From positions 8,370,001 to 8,434,000 of the forward strand of contig JAPYXD010000484.1 in NCBI GenBank assembly GCA_030998225.1: DNA of 64,000 nt, read 5' to 3'. The notes beneath the pieces were generated by a model. It was not told the origin of the DNA. It was given only the letters and a program-made list of their open reading frames with translations, and searched no databases. Both the position numbers and the translations under genes were made by a program. This document shows positions 21,446 through 33,511 of the stretch, piece after piece. The stretch's first letter is position 1, and every line of letters begins with the position of its first letter. The stretch is from Diplolepis rosae. Lineage: Eukaryota > Arthropoda > Insecta > Hymenoptera > Diplolepididae.

Positions 21446-22437
21446 TACCTCCCCTGCTTAAAAAAACCGTTAGGACCATGCTTAGAACTAGGTAAAGCGC
21501 CATTTAGAACCCGGGTGGGTTTCCATCATAAGCTTTGGCACTTTATCCAGACCTACCTGGGTTCTACCGGGAAATGATAACATAATTGTAGAATTATATC
21601 CGGGTGTAAGCGAGTTCTACATGGGTAGTCTATACTCAAATTATATTATTTTAATTGGAAAACGGGATTTAACAGGGTATACCTGGCTACCGTCTGGGAT
21701 CAGTATATGAAAATAATTCTTCCAAAGTGCACTTTGAGTGTTTAAACGGCTCTAGCGTGGTTGTATCAGGTATCTAAGGAATCATAGGTGTGGGCATCTA
21801 TCAGGGTCTAAACGGTCCCTAGCGGGGACGTAGATCGAAAAATTTGGTCAAGTGTGCTCTGGGTGTCTAAAGAGGTCTACCGTTGTTCTATAAGGGACCT
21901 CTTGAATCAAAGGTATGGGCGTCTAACAGGATCTAAACGGGTTATAGAGAGGATATAGATTGACAAATTTGGCCAAGGGCGCTCTGGGTGTCCAAACGGG
22001 TCTAGTGTCACAATGTTTGGTTCTGTATAGAACCCTGTTATGGACATACAGAACCCTTCTTAGGGCCGGATACGACATGTTTAACACCCGTTTAAGACCA
22101 TATACGCGGAACAAGGTCAGGTAGCGCATAAAATCCAGATAAAACCCTTTAAAGTCCTTTTTAGATTCTGCTTGACACCCATGTAGAACCTTATTGGCGC
22201 ATAATTTTTTTAACCATTTAGGAGCCTTCTTAGGGTCGGGTACAACCTGATTCAAACCCGTGTAGAACCCAATAGTTGCACAATTTTTGTATCCATTTAG
22301 AACCCTCCTGAGGACCGGATAAAATCCGGGGCAGGACCCATTTGTAAAAACCGTGTACAACTCCATTTACACCCAGGTAGAAACCCATGTTCTAACAGGG
22401 TTCTATCGGGTCCTAACGATTTTTTTAAGCAGGATTT
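21446..22437. mobile_element. Element filled with GGGTCTAAACGG / GAACCC motif
   Basis: Inverted tips CCTGCTTAAAAAAACCGTTA and CCTGCTTAAAAAAATCGTTA (reversed) face inward. About 900 bp between them consist of degenerate units such as GGGTCTAAACGG, TTCTACCGGG and TAGAACCC. The orientation switches about midway, near 22010. The 147-codon minus frame at 21923-22366 is a translation of this repeat and not a gene. Confidence 0.6.
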
Positions 22438-22789
22438 AGTGCTCCTGCGTCACCACAGTGGAGGGCAACTGCAACACTCTTTATAGGTTAGCAAGTTTAC
22501 TTTTCTGTAGACTAACTTCTCTCCCACGATTTTAGGAGAGCCGCTACCCTACAGGAGGGAAAGCTGTTGCTTCGAATAGATAATGCTGCGACGAGTCATA
22601 TAAATTGCGATTTAACTGTATTTTTCAATGGATAATTCGATTATTTTGATATTTCTGAAATCGTCGTTAATTATTATATATCTTTTGAAGAGTTTGTATA
22701 ATGCCTTAAAATGATGTGAAATTATTTAAAATCTCAACATTGAGGTTGGGTTATTTGTAAACAGATCGCAGTGCACCAAAAAGTACTTG

Positions 22790-23490
22790 TATACAAGGTG
22801 ATCTGCCAATAGTCATAAAGTTTTGAATGTCAAATTCTTTGTTAAAAACCAAGCAAGAAATCATATTGACAAAATGTTGTGCCAACAATAGTTTTCAAAC
22901 TATTAAGCATTGCAATTGGCCAATAGAAATTCACTATTTCCGCGCGCCCATAAGCTTCCTCCGCGAATTTTTTACCAAGATTCACTTCAGATCAGTGGAA
23001 AAATATCCTCAGCCAGACAAGGGACAAACTGTTACTGAACTAACATGAAGTTGGAAACCATATCGCCGTCAATTGGTCATTGAGCTTCCCACTATTTAAA
23101 TACGAATTACAAAAATTACTGAATTTCCCATTATTTTAGATTTTTCATACATAGGAACAAAAATGACACCTTTTAAGATTTAATTAGTGGTACTTACAAT
23201 TAAAAATTTTTTTAATGTAGTGTTTCCAACTTTATGTTGCTTCGGTAACAGTTTGTCTCTTATCTGGCAGAGAATATTTTTCTACTGATTTGAAGTGAAT
23301 CTTGGTAAAAAATTCGCACAGGAAGCTTATGGGCGCGCGGAAATAGAGACTTTCTATTGGCCAATTGCAGTGCTCAATAGCTTAAAAACTATTGTTGGCA
23401 CAACATTTTGTCAAAATGATTTCTTGTTTGGTTTTTAACAAAGAATTTGACGTTCAAAACTTTATGACTATTGGCGGATCATCCTGTATA
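22790..23490. mobile_element. Fold-back element inserted in the 21415 element
   Basis: Arms of about 250 bp (22790-23045 and about 23215-23490) are inverted. Tips read GCCAATAGTCATAAAGTTTT; inside are AATTGGCCAATAGAAA-type and TTTACCAAGATTCACTTC stretches. It has inserted in a TATA-rich site corresponding to the microsatellite at 61020 in the sibling element. No gene is present. Confidence 0.65.
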
Positions 23491-23752
23491 TATACAGAAA
23501 ATACAATTTCAATGGGCACTTCCATGTAAATCATAAAAAACTTGAAAGTTGTACATTCGCCTACTTTCGCATTTTCCTGACGATGCGGTGCAACTACACT
23601 CCCTACTGGAAGGTGCGCTGTATTTCTTCGACGTAAGTCGACTACTCCCCAAGAAAGGCAGCATACCCAAAAGTATAGTGGCACGACTCTCCTCCGGTAA
23701 TCGCAATAGCTCTACCGCCAGTGGCAGCATCTGTACCAAATTTTTTTCCGTG

Positions 23753-24574
23753 TCGGCGTCGTATATTTTTTTCCCATAAGAACCAATTTTACTGATAGAG
23801 CGTCTAAAACAGAGTTGATTTTCAAGAAACTCTAAGGTAGTACTTACGGTTGGACATGCGATTATAATACAAAATTGTCAATTCCCCCTTACAAGCGTTA
23901 CTTGACATATTGTAAATACTGTCTACTATAACCATTGTCACCGACAATTAAGATTTTAATTAACGAACGCATTTCTTACCATCTTTGCAAATACAGCTGT
24001 ATTTAAGCGGAATAGCGACTTTGTCTAGGCTAGTACATTTATTCAGGAAATTACAGTTGGCGATTTGCCAATAGTGCCGTCCCATGGGAACGTAATTTAT
24101 CGCGCCACAACGAGAGTGAAAGAGACAAAAGATTACTTCTGTCTGCTTTGTATTTTTCACTCTCGTTTTACAGACCGATTGTACTCAGCCCATTTCTGCC
24201 TTCATAGGATCACGGCCTTGTTTTTGAGAAATCAGTAACCTCACCAACATTGACATTTAAAATGTTTTAAATAATGAATAAGAATATCTAGATGGGTGAA
24301 AACTGTTTGATTCGAAAAAAGTTACTTCCGTTCTGTCATAGGATTTTATCTTAGAAACTAAATTACTTGATAAAAAATTAGATCAGAGTTAATCATGTGA
24401 AATACCTTAATTTACAACTCTCTGAACAAATATTCATGAATTTTTTAGTATAAATAAAAGTTAATAACATAATAAATCAATCAACATTTTGAAGAGTAGA
24501 AAAAATGATTGTTTGCTGTTTATCATTGAAATTGATAATTATAATATAAAATATTAAAATGACTAACGTTATTA
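23753..24574. other. No gene recognised downstream of OR2
   Basis: A GC-richer patch near 24060-24190 contains the inverted pair TCACTCTCG and CGAGAGTGA. I see nothing else. It lies just past the OR2 stop codon and may include its polyadenylation region, though no AATAAA stands out. Confidence 0.4.
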
Positions 24575-27500
24575 CTACTTTTGACTATGAACTTGTTTGA
24601 GTAGAATGTAAAATGAATATGCCAATCTCAGAATCTGAAAGAAATAAGAAATACAGGTTAAAGTACAATAGTTTATACATATTTCGTTAATTAAGAAATC
24701 TAAACCTGCTTGGACCAGGCAAGAAAAGTGAAACTTCTTAGGCAAAATGACGATGAAAAAACACAAGCTTAAAAAAAAGGACGGTAAACAGGAGCTGAAA
24801 AAATGAACAAAAGACGAGAACTACAAAAAGCAATTAATCTTTGGTTTTCTTTTAAAGTTTTCTTTGTTTCTTTGCTTCTCTTTATGGTCCTTTTTTTAAG
24901 CTTGTCTATTTTCTCATTACTTCGCCTAGGGAGTTTCACTTCTCTTGCCTGGTCCAAGCAGGTTTAGATTTTTTTTCTGTTTAGACCTCTCTTTGAATAG
25001 CTTTTGAAGTGCCGCAGTTTGTCCTTTGATAGTTTTTTAACCTCTTAAGTTCATCTTCAGTGGAATGTACGGATTTATTACTTTGTGACATTCCCGGCTC
25101 CGTTTCTTAAACTCGGCACCTCAACTACGTAACCGCCATCGCTTTCCTTTACGCGAACTGAACGATTCGCGTCTCCTCTAGTATTTTTTTCACGCATTGT
25201 GGGGTCTGAGTCTCACGAAGTGTAGCGTGATAAGATCAAAGTGAGGTTATGGACGATCACGAGAAACGAAAAACTCGATATTTTATTAAGGTTAATACAA
25301 GTCCTATCCCCGTACAAATAATAGAGTCCCGTAGGGTGCCGTCGAGCTATACTGTTTTGAAAAAATTTCATCGGCCCGCATGGTGAAAATTTTAGTGCGC
25401 GACTGGGTTAGAATTCGTAGTATGCGTGTCACCAATGCCATGCCAGCGGCAGACTCGTAGATCGTGCAACGTTGCAATTTAGGCCTAACCATCATTGAGC
25501 AACTGTGATATGCGTTTGAATAGCATAATGTCAACGATTATTGTTAAAAATTAAAGAAAACATCTTTGTTGATTTAATAGCATTTTTAATAAATAACATT
25601 CATGGTTTTATATAGCTGACTTGATTTCACGTACTCTTCCAAGCTGGTTGCGTGTGTGTGTGTCACGTACCTACAGCAGCCAAGCTGGAGAAAGGGAACA
25701 GTGTTGCCGGATCGCGATACTGTTACGTTTATCCGTTTGAAAGTGACTGAAATTTCAATGTTTTTCATTAGATTATATATGAATTTGTTATTAAGTTTTC
25801 GTTTCTTTGGCCTAGGATCAATTTCATTTTATTTTCATCGATTAAAAATTATCATTGTTAGATATAAAAATACGCAAAGAAGGAAGGCAAACGTTTCAGC
25901 CACATATGGGGCCCCTCTTCAGTGCTATAATTTAAAAGATTAATTCAAAATTTCTGCAAAAGACTAAAATATAGGAGATAATGAAAATAAGGATTATCCT
26001 AGAACTCGAAAATTATCTCATAGCTTGCAATTAAAAATGAAGTAGTCCAGTATGCAACAACACAAAGTCTCAGCATCGGTTCGGTTGAAAAAATTTGTAA
26101 TTAATGTAGCATATAAATAATCATTCTATTCAAATATAAGCTCCTTTTTTTTAAATTCTACCAAAGATAGATCTTTTTACATACAACCTTAAATCTAATC
26201 TCTTTCCTTCATTACAACCCCACGGGCAGACAACGGATCGAATACAATCCTAGTCGAAACAGACGTGAGGAAACAGGGTTTGCTTTCTCAATCGAACGCG
26301 CGGGAGAGAGTTGGAGAGCGTCGTCTGCTCTGGCGGTATCTTCCCTTTCTCCCCCACCGTTATCTCTCTTGCTCTCTCATGAAGGCGCTGCCACAAAGTA
26401 TACGCACACCATGATGCGTAATTGAATACGGGCCCACTGCCCAGAACTCCTCTCCTTCGCCTTCAACGTGCACAATACCGCACGATACCAAAAGTTCCCG
26501 AGTATTCCCGAGCGTTACGGTTGTATCTGAAGATTCTCCGCTCCAATCCGAATCACTGCTCATCTCGAAAACACTATACCGAACGTTCCCGAGTATTCCC
26601 GAGCGTTACGGATAAATCTGAGGAATTTTCCCAATCACTGCCCATCTCGAAGAAAGTGCATGGTGCTCTATAAGAAGTTTCACTTCAAAAAAATTGCTTA
26701 AAACATACAAACTACGAGGGTAGTTCTAAAAGTTCTCAGCCTGGCACATAAACATATAGGGGTCAGTACTAAAAAAAAACCCATATAACATTTCAGTAGT
26801 ACCAATCTTTACAAGTTTGTATCTGTTTGATGCTGTACCAGCGTAATCCAAAAGAATTTCTTCATCGGTATGTGACAATAGACGAGTTATGGATACACCA
26901 CTACACATCGGCGTCCAGTAAACAACCCGCGCAGTGGTCGAGATCTTGAGAAAGCCACCCAAAGCAACTAAAGACACAAACAGCCGAGAAAGTTCTGACC
27001 AGTGTTTTTTGCGATACGAATGGAATAATATTCATAGAATATCTTGAATAAGGAAAGATCCTCACAGGAGAGTATTATGTTGCGTTATTGAACCGATTGA
27101 ACGATGAAATAAAAAAACAGTGCCTACCACTACGAGAATGCGCCTGGTTACACATGCGTGAAAGCAATTTCCAAATTCAACCAACTGAAGTACGAATTGC
27201 TTCTCCACCCATCATATTTTTCAGATATGGCACCGAGCGAATATTATTTCTTCCTGAACTTGAAAAGATCGCTCCAAGGTAAAAGATTTTACTCAAATGA
27301 AGAGATCAAATGAGAGGCAGATGCCTATTTTGGGGCGATGGGAAAATTGTACTATACGAAGGTATACTATTGAAAGTTGAAAAAAGTGTATTACTCTTGA
27401 AGGGGACTATGTTGAAAAATGAAAAAAGCTTTCACAAAAAAAGTGTTTTTTTCTTTTTCAGTCCAGAGACTTTTGACCTCATGTATTGTAGTATGTGACG

Positions 27501-30500
27501 ATGAAAGTTCATGTCACCCAAAAAGCGCTACGTCTAAGAAAATAACGCATTGGAATGAACGTTTCCCAGGAGTTCTTGGACTTGTTTGAACACAATTCAA
27601 TCGACTTTTTGCGACGATTCATCGCTATTGACGATGCATGGATCCACTACTACACAGGCACGCAAGAGATAAAACAATAGTCGAATCAGTAGGTGAATCC
27701 AGGTGTAAGTGCTCAAAAACGAGCAGAAACAGTTCTGTTTATTGACAGACTGTTTATTGGGATTCATGTGGTGTTTTTGAGAATTTATAGGATATCTATA
27801 AAAAGGCAAAACTTTCCACGGAGGGTATTATGCTGCATTTTTGGATCAATTAAAGGTTAAATCCTATTATATTGATAATATGAAAAAGTTACAAAATTGT
27901 CCAAGTTTCTTCTGTTGAAAGAGGAAAGCGTTGAGAAATTATAATTTTTTTTTGGGGCGAGAATTTTTAGAACCACCCTTATACACTGAGAAAAAAATAT
28001 TTTTGAATCTATAGCACCACTGCTAATGGTAGCTGGTGAAAACATATGATATAGATATAAAATGATGAAAATAGATTCGTTTCATACCTGTTTCTATATG
28101 AAATCTGTAACAAATTCCTTCGCCGGTTGCCAATAGCATTCATGCTACGGATTCAAATATATTTTTTTGCAGTGTACTATATATATTATTTTTCTATAAA
28201 CTGGTGTTTTATCAATCAAAATAAATTACTTACGCTAAAAAAAGTTTCAACCGAAAGTATGAAAAAATAAAAAATACGTATTTTTATAGGCTGTTGCAAT
28301 CGTGACATGATTATACACAACGATTTTCGGAAACTTTTATCTTGTATAGAAATCCAAGAACATTCATAAACTGCATCCTTCAACTCAGATATCTGTTTTT
28401 AACGAAATGTATAACTTTTCATCATTAATCCATATTTTTGTAGAAAGCAACACTCACCTTCACAGTAATTTCGTTTCCTCGCCAAGTGTAGACAAATATT
28501 TCGATTAACATACACAACTGATATTGCAGCAAAACATAAAATTGGAAGGTGTCAGGAGAAACCTGTCAAAAATTTTCATTATAAAATATCTGAATCGTTT
28601 CATATAATAAACATTAAAATGTTTTCAGGTGTTCTTGCAATCAGAAATACTTACCAATGTCATCTCAAAACTTAATACGCATATGACAATGCAACTTGAA
28701 CAGACTTGCGTTAAAATTCCAATTTGGAACAGATCCGTTACGTCATTAACGAAGCTAAAGTTAACATTTGAAAAATTGTATATGACTAAAAAATGTTCTT
28801 ATTAATTCTTTGAATTATATAAAATTTTATAAAATATTATATAAAAATTACTAGTTTTCGTCATTCCAGTACTAAAATTGTATATGCTTTGAAAAATACT
28901 TCTGAAAATTCGAGCCATTTTGACTCTCATCCATTATGTAACAATCATTTATATCAAGGGATGACAGTGTTCTAGTAAAAATGGAAAAGATCGTATAACG
29001 TGCCATAATTGCAACTACCACCAGTAACATTTTAAATTTCATCAAATGGTACTTACTGATCGTCAAATCAAATTGAGAGTTATAGCAGAGGTTGCAGGTA
29101 TATCCAAGGAATACGTTTATCATACATATATATTGCGGGAAGAATTGGGCATGAGAAAGTTGAATGCGCGTTAGGTCTCGCGTATACTCACTTATGACCA
29201 AAAACGCGTTCGAATGAACATTTGCAATGCAAAACGAAAAGGATTTTCTGCTTTGATTTATAATTGTAGATGAAATGTGGATCCACCATTACACTTCTAA
29301 GACGAAAAAACCGTCAAAACAGTGGAACGCGAAGGGTTAATTCGACCCAAATAAAGCGAAAAAAGTTTCATCAGCCGGGAAGATGATGGCGACTGTTTTT
29401 TGTGATAGACATGAGATTAGGTCCATTGACCATCTTGAAAAGAGTTAAAAAATAACGGGGAAGTACTAAGCATCTTTACTTAAGCAGCAAAAGGCAGAAA
29501 TTGCAAAACACAGCCACATTTGAATAAAAATAAAGTCACAAGACTAGCCCCATGAATACCCGGTCTCACGTATAGATGACGGTTGTTGTTGGAAAGAAAT
29601 TACTATGGTCGAATGTACTAAGCTTATAAGGCTTAAGGTAGAAGTTTGAAGACGCTAGGTTGTTTAGTATTTGTTTAACAGCTATCATAAAGTATTAAGT
29701 GGCAGAGATTAAACGGGGTGGTACGAGCTGCCAAAACGAACATCGCAGTGGTTGACTTAATAAGGTGACCACGACAGAAATGGTGAAGATAATCTACAAA
29801 ATGGTATTGGATGACCGTCGATTAAAAGTGCGCGAGCTAACAGACATGATGCGAATTTCAAAAAGTGCTGTACATTGCATATTGACTGAAAATTTGTACA
29901 TGAGAAAGCTGCGCGTAAAATGGATATCATGTTTGCTCACAATAGAACAAAAACAGCGTCGTGAAGATGTTTCAATCAAGTTTTTGGCGATGTTTCACAG
30001 CAATGAAGCCGATAGCAAGGCTAAAGCGATAGAAGCATCGCTGGCCTAAGCGCACTGAATGAAATGCTTGGGATATATCTGCCATATGAATATAGCTGAT
30101 GTTTTTAGGCAATTGAACAGAATATTTTGAACGACTAAACAATTATGTCACTGCGATAGTAATTCATGTGGTTGAAGTACCTATACAGGCTGTACTGGTA
30201 CAAAAAAACCTGGATTTTCAGTAACTCCCCAATATAATATGAGTCACGGAACCACATTTATGTCTATATCGTTAAATTATTTTTTGCGCTGTATGGCAGG
30301 CTTAAAACTTTTCAATCCAGCCTCGTATTATCATAACTTTTAATGTTGCCACTGGGAAAGTATAAAAACCAGAAGATCTTAACGCAAAAAAATGAAGAAA
30401 ACCCCTGATAAACCAGTAGCAATGGCAACGTTGATACCTTCTTGCATAAATAGTAAGAATATAAAAATACCTACTTACGTGAGTATAGCATCATAATGTG

Positions 30501-31629
30501 TTGTACATTTTTTAATTCGCTCAAGCAAAACTGCTTGCAAAGCATCTCCTTCATAGTAAATAATTTTTCCAGGTAAAATAATAGAAGTTCTTTTTCGTTG
30601 ATAAAATATTCTTTCTTTGTTTTCCTCCTTGACAGCAGAATACTGCGAGAAATTCCTGATAAAAGTGGTTTCTGCTAGTTGCTTGAAATCTTCCTTAAGA
30701 ATTTCTATCTGACCCACCATAACAACATAAAAATTTGTGATCAAAACGTCCATCATACCATTCATTGCAGCTGTGTTCAGTACCATCAATATTTGGCATG
30801 CATATGTTATTGCAAAAGCTGGGTTCTTTGACGCATCAAAGGGATACCATGCTGCGAAAATTAATTTCTTTTCCTAGACAAAATTCAAAAAAAGAACTTT
30901 TTGATTAATAAATTTGATTAACATCACATTTATCTACTATCGAAATGTTCTCGTGAATGTCTACTTTTCTATAATAAGTTTGTAAATGTCTACTTTTCTA
31001 TAATAAGTTTGTAAATGTCTACATTTTTAGTAATTTACCTGGTTGGTATCTATTAAAGGAATTATTATCCAACAGATACACGTGAGTTGAGGCAAAATTA
31101 AGAATATCAGAGCACTCGCTTTTGCAATGAACGTACAATTTCGCATTACCTCCAGATGCTTGCTTTGTCTAGGTGAAAAAATAGGATCATGCAGTCTTTC
31201 GAAAAAGTTTTCTATTTCTTTCCGATGCATAAGAAATACTCCAAGTTTAGATGTGTAACTAATGCAGGTCAGAGTGAAAAAAAATCCGTCCACCATTTTC
31301 TGCAGGTCGCCTCGCATTAAATAAATATTAATAATCTGAGATGGCAGTGCTGCTAATATATAAATTAACTGGAAAGCGTAGCCGCATGCTTGATGAATAA
31401 ATCTGAAATAATTTCTATTTTTAATGTATGGTTCTTTGGTGTCCATTGTTCTCAGATATATAAAATACTTAGTCCTAACTATTTTAAACATTTAATACAC
31501 GTATTGAATCCATTTCTGATTTTTTTACTTTAGTATTGGTTGTTTTACTACAGCAGGCCATACTCCGAAAAACTTGAAGGTGTTAAAAATAGTAATAAAG
31601 GCGACTTCCGGTTTATAAACGTTTTTCAT
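24575..31629 (-). CDS. Odorant receptor OR2 (7tm_6 family), complete
   Basis: Seven exons with GT-AG borders and continuous phase were read: 31529-31629 (ATG at 31629), 31039-31402, 30479-30873, 28655-28754, 28458-28562, 28234-28392 and 24575-24634 (TAG). They encode 427 aa without a stop, normal for insect ORs of about 400 residues. [38 protein letters not shown] and the closing LAYSFYILLK are the family landmarks; several hydrophobic segments suit seven helices. The terminal exon is 3.6 kb away because intron 6 filled with mobile elements; in OR3 the same intron is 120 bp. It is the recent duplicate of OR1 with intron 3 half as long. Likely ligand-tuning subunit, paired with Orco. Confidence 0.9.
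24697..24970. mobile_element. Miniature inverted-repeat element in OR2 intron 6
   Basis: Tips of about 45 bp are inverted: AATCTAAACCTGCTTGGACC on the left and the reverse complement on the right, followed by AGTGAAACT. The interior is purine-rich. No gene is present. Confidence 0.7.
24975..25560 (-). repeat. Possible LTR-retrotransposon fragment
   Basis: On the minus strand there is an AATAAA near 25282. A short frame follows, starting at an ATG near 25091 (MSQSNKS, then DELKRLK), which is loosely like the start of BEL/Pao gag proteins. No second LTR, primer-binding site or pol frame was found. The retrotransposon reading is weak. Confidence 0.25.
25888..25928 (-). ncRNA. Hammerhead-ribozyme-like motif 1
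   Basis: Minus strand: CTGAAGA, then an 18-nt segment containing GCC and GGC that can pair, then GAAACG. CUGANGA plus GAAA flanking a hairpin is the hammerhead core, and Penelope-like retroelements of arthropods carry such motifs. The cleavage-site stem was not verified. A second motif with the same CTGAAGA...GAAACGT frame is at 63689-63724. Confidence 0.3.
25929..26230. other. No feature recognised (within OR2 intron 6)
   Basis: AT-rich DNA without a coding frame or a repeat match in this window. Confidence 0.35.
26360..26655 (-). repeat. Tandemly duplicated short acidic frame
   Basis: Two adjacent minus-strand units of about 80-100 bp each start with ATG and encode a Ser/Asp-rich opening followed by VTLGNTRE (26563 down and about 26653 down). 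The upstream unit stops after about 20 codons and the other runs to 26360. Acidic N-termini of this kind occur in some transposases, but I cannot assign a family. The surrounding 26230-26470 is GC-richer than its neighbours. Confidence 0.3.
26714..27484 (+). pseudogene. Mariner transposase relic in OR2 intron 6
   Basis: Ends are roughly inverted (GGTAGTTCTAAAAGTTCTCA versus, reversed, GAGGTCAAAAGTCTCTGG). Plus-strand fragments read YVTIDELWIHHYT near 26870, EYLE.GKILTGEYYVALLNRL near 27045 and YFSDMAPSEYYFFLNLK near 27220, in different frames. It retains the first catalytic Asp region but lacks much of the middle. The matching terminus in OR1 is at about 545-585. Confidence 0.6.
27485..27960 (+). 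pseudogene. Second mariner relic in OR2 intron 6
   Basis: Fragments QEFLDLFEHNSIDFLRRF and IAIDDAWIHYYTGT (27570-27665) match the region around the first catalytic Asp of mariner transposases. A stop follows at about 27680 and the remainder is unreadable. Confidence 0.5.
27982..28176. mobile_element. Miniature element with TACACTG ends, 3' of OR2 exon 6
   Basis: Inverted ends TACACTGAGAAAAAAATATT and, reversed, TACACTGCAAAAAAATATAT are followed by 'TTGAATC...TAGCA' on both sides. OR1/OR2 homology stops exactly at its right border, so it inserted after the duplication or OR1 lost it. Confidence 0.6.
29060..29520 (+). pseudogene. Mariner relic A in OR2 intron 3
   Basis: Fragments [33 protein letters not shown] (split over two phases) and a damaged 'WIHHYT' region match the OR1 copy at 1470-1742. 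This copy extends further, to 29520. It supports a single insertion before the gene duplication. Confidence 0.6.
29700..30055 (+). pseudogene. Mariner relic B in OR2 intron 3, internally deleted
   Basis: The frame from 29765 reads LKVRELTDMMRISKSAVH and then, after FHSNEAD, jumps to SKAKAIEASLA, which is the very C-terminal part seen at 4090-4115 in OR1. The catalytic core is gone. The OR1 version keeps about 1.6 kb more at this point. Confidence 0.6.
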
Positions 31630-32505
31630 ATCTGCAAAGACGATCTTTCTCCAATGGCCGTGGTTCGTTTCCAGATGTCTCAAGAGTATTGTATTATATG
31701 CAGGCAGGTAATTTCATGTAATTGAAAATAATGGCGATATATAATCATCGATGAGTCTTGTACATGCATGTCTTACTGTCTCATGACAAAACTATAGTTA
31801 ACAGCCACGCCCCTTCTTATTACAACCTACGGTATCAGGGAACTTCCTACATAATATAACTAGGTTCTTCCTTTTCATTGATTAATGATACGATTTTCTC
31901 CAAGCTTTCTCTTATGAGGCTTGTTATCTTGTTATTAATTCTTAGAGTCATTAAATTACATCGCCTTTTGTCTAATCTATTCAAATATTTATTTAATGTC
32001 AGAACCAATATTCAGAATTCATTTTTTAATGATTTTTTTAAATCTTTGATGAAAAATCAGTCGCAAAAAATTCTGGTACTTTCACAAGTTTTCAAATGAT
32101 TTCTAAAGAGAGATATAACTTTGAGAAATACATAAAATACTTAACCTTGACAAAAACTGCTTTCAATAGATTGTAAAGCACTACAGAGTATTTCCAGAAA
32201 ATAGTGAGTGTCAAGTAAACCGGAGAAGTGACCGGACAGAAATGTAATGCTTTTAATTCAGTTGCTGAATAGCTATGACAGATTTTTTAGACAAGCACTT
32301 ATGAGTTTTTATAGTCATTTCATGGTAAAACACCGAAGAATTACTTGGATATTAGAGAAATTCACGCTCCGAAATATTCAAACATCGTGCTTCGCGCTCT
32401 GATCTGTTCTTCACATACAATAAAGTTTATTTCTTGTAATTTGATACTGAAACTCAAGTGAATTTTATGATTTTTGAGATATGAATTAAAATTTTCTCAA
32501 AGCTA
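31630..32505. repeat. OR2 upstream flank, part of the segmental duplication
   Basis: It aligns with 5760-6490. About 130 bp at 32200-32340 has no counterpart in OR1. The likely promoter of OR2 is here, but no named site is visible. A fragment of the CTGATTATAATCAG element follows at 32512-32578. Confidence 0.6.
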
Positions 32506-32596
32506 TAAGTATACCACAGATTATAATCAGCGTATAGACGCTGATGAATCAGTGAGATTAGACTGATTAATCAGCATATGAGGTCTATCCAGAAGG

Positions 32597-33511
32597 TATC
32601 GGGCCTACCTTTATATTTTCGCGCTGGCGTTATTCTTTATCATCGGGCGGGTGGCATCCTTCAAAGTAATCCCCACTTGATTGAATAACACGGTTCCAGC
32701 GATGTTTCCACTTCTCGAAACAGTCCTGGAACTCACTTTGAGGGATGGCCTTGAGTACGCTCGTCGCATTATTTTCAACCGTCATTTTGTCATCGAATCG
32801 CTGTCCTTTGAGTGGTTTTTTGAGTTTGGAAACAGCCAAAAGTCACAGGGGGCTATGTCGGGACTGTACGGAGGTTGTCAAAGCAATGCGATACTGTGTT
32901 TACTTAGAAACTGCTGCACAATATTCGATGAATGCGCTGGTGCGTTATCCTGGTGAAGAAGCCAGTCCCCGCACATACGCGAGTCATTCCTAAAATCTTG
33001 TTCAAAATTTCCCAAACAGTAGTTTTCGGTATTCCGAGATCATTTTCTAGTTCACGAACAGTTAAGCGACGATCACCTTCAATAGCAAATCGCACCCGCT
33101 CAATATTATCCAATGTTTTTGTCGTCGAAGGTCGGCCAGAGCGAGAATCACTATCAACAGAAGTGCGGCCTCCTTTGAAACGATTATACCACTCTTTTAT
33201 TTGTATTTTGCTCATACACTCATTCCCAAAGGCCTTCTGAATCATCTGAATAGTTTCCGAACTCGTTTTTCCCAGTTGAAAACAAAATTTGATGCAAACT
33301 CGTTGATTTTGTTTTTCAGTCATGTTTTACAATCACAAAATCCGCCTAACTCAAAAATAGCTTTGTAAACAAAGACACGCTGCGCATGAACTATACGTGC
33401 GGCAGATGTCAGTAAGCAACCGATAGGTTTATGAGGCTTTAGTGTTGACGTTCATGCCCCGCAGAGATCGCTCATACACTATGGCACGGAGATATAAAGG
33501 TAGGCCCGATA
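32597..33511 (-). pseudogene. Deleted mariner with TATCGGGCCTACC ends
   Basis: Perfect tips TATCGGGCCTACCTTTATAT (left, and right when reversed) bound the element. From 33323 the frame gives an intact N-terminal DNA-binding half (MTEKQNQRVCIKFCF, GRPSTTKTLDN, IPKTTVWEIL). It then joins a piece around the second catalytic Asp and continues to the C-terminus (KWKHRWNRVIQSSGDYFEG, 32839-32640). The stretch with the first catalytic Asp is missing and there are further stops. It is not functional. Confidence 0.75.

Larger units (their letters stand above)
21415..23752. mobile_element. Element with CACGGAAAAAAATTTG ends, twice interrupted
   Basis: The ends CACGGAAAAAAATTTG and, reversed, CACGGAAAAAAATTTGG are followed on both sides by 'AGATGCTGC'. 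Its internal DNA matches a second copy at 60736-61320, in reverse order in part (GCTGTTGC, GGAGAGC, and the region around 22650-22790 versus 61060-61200). Two other elements have inserted: 21446-22437 and 22790-23490. Confidence 0.6.

Noticed and set aside
21923..22366. 147-codon minus-strand open frame
   Set aside because: It is a translation of the GGGTCTAAACGG motif repeat; low-complexity recurring phrases and no family.
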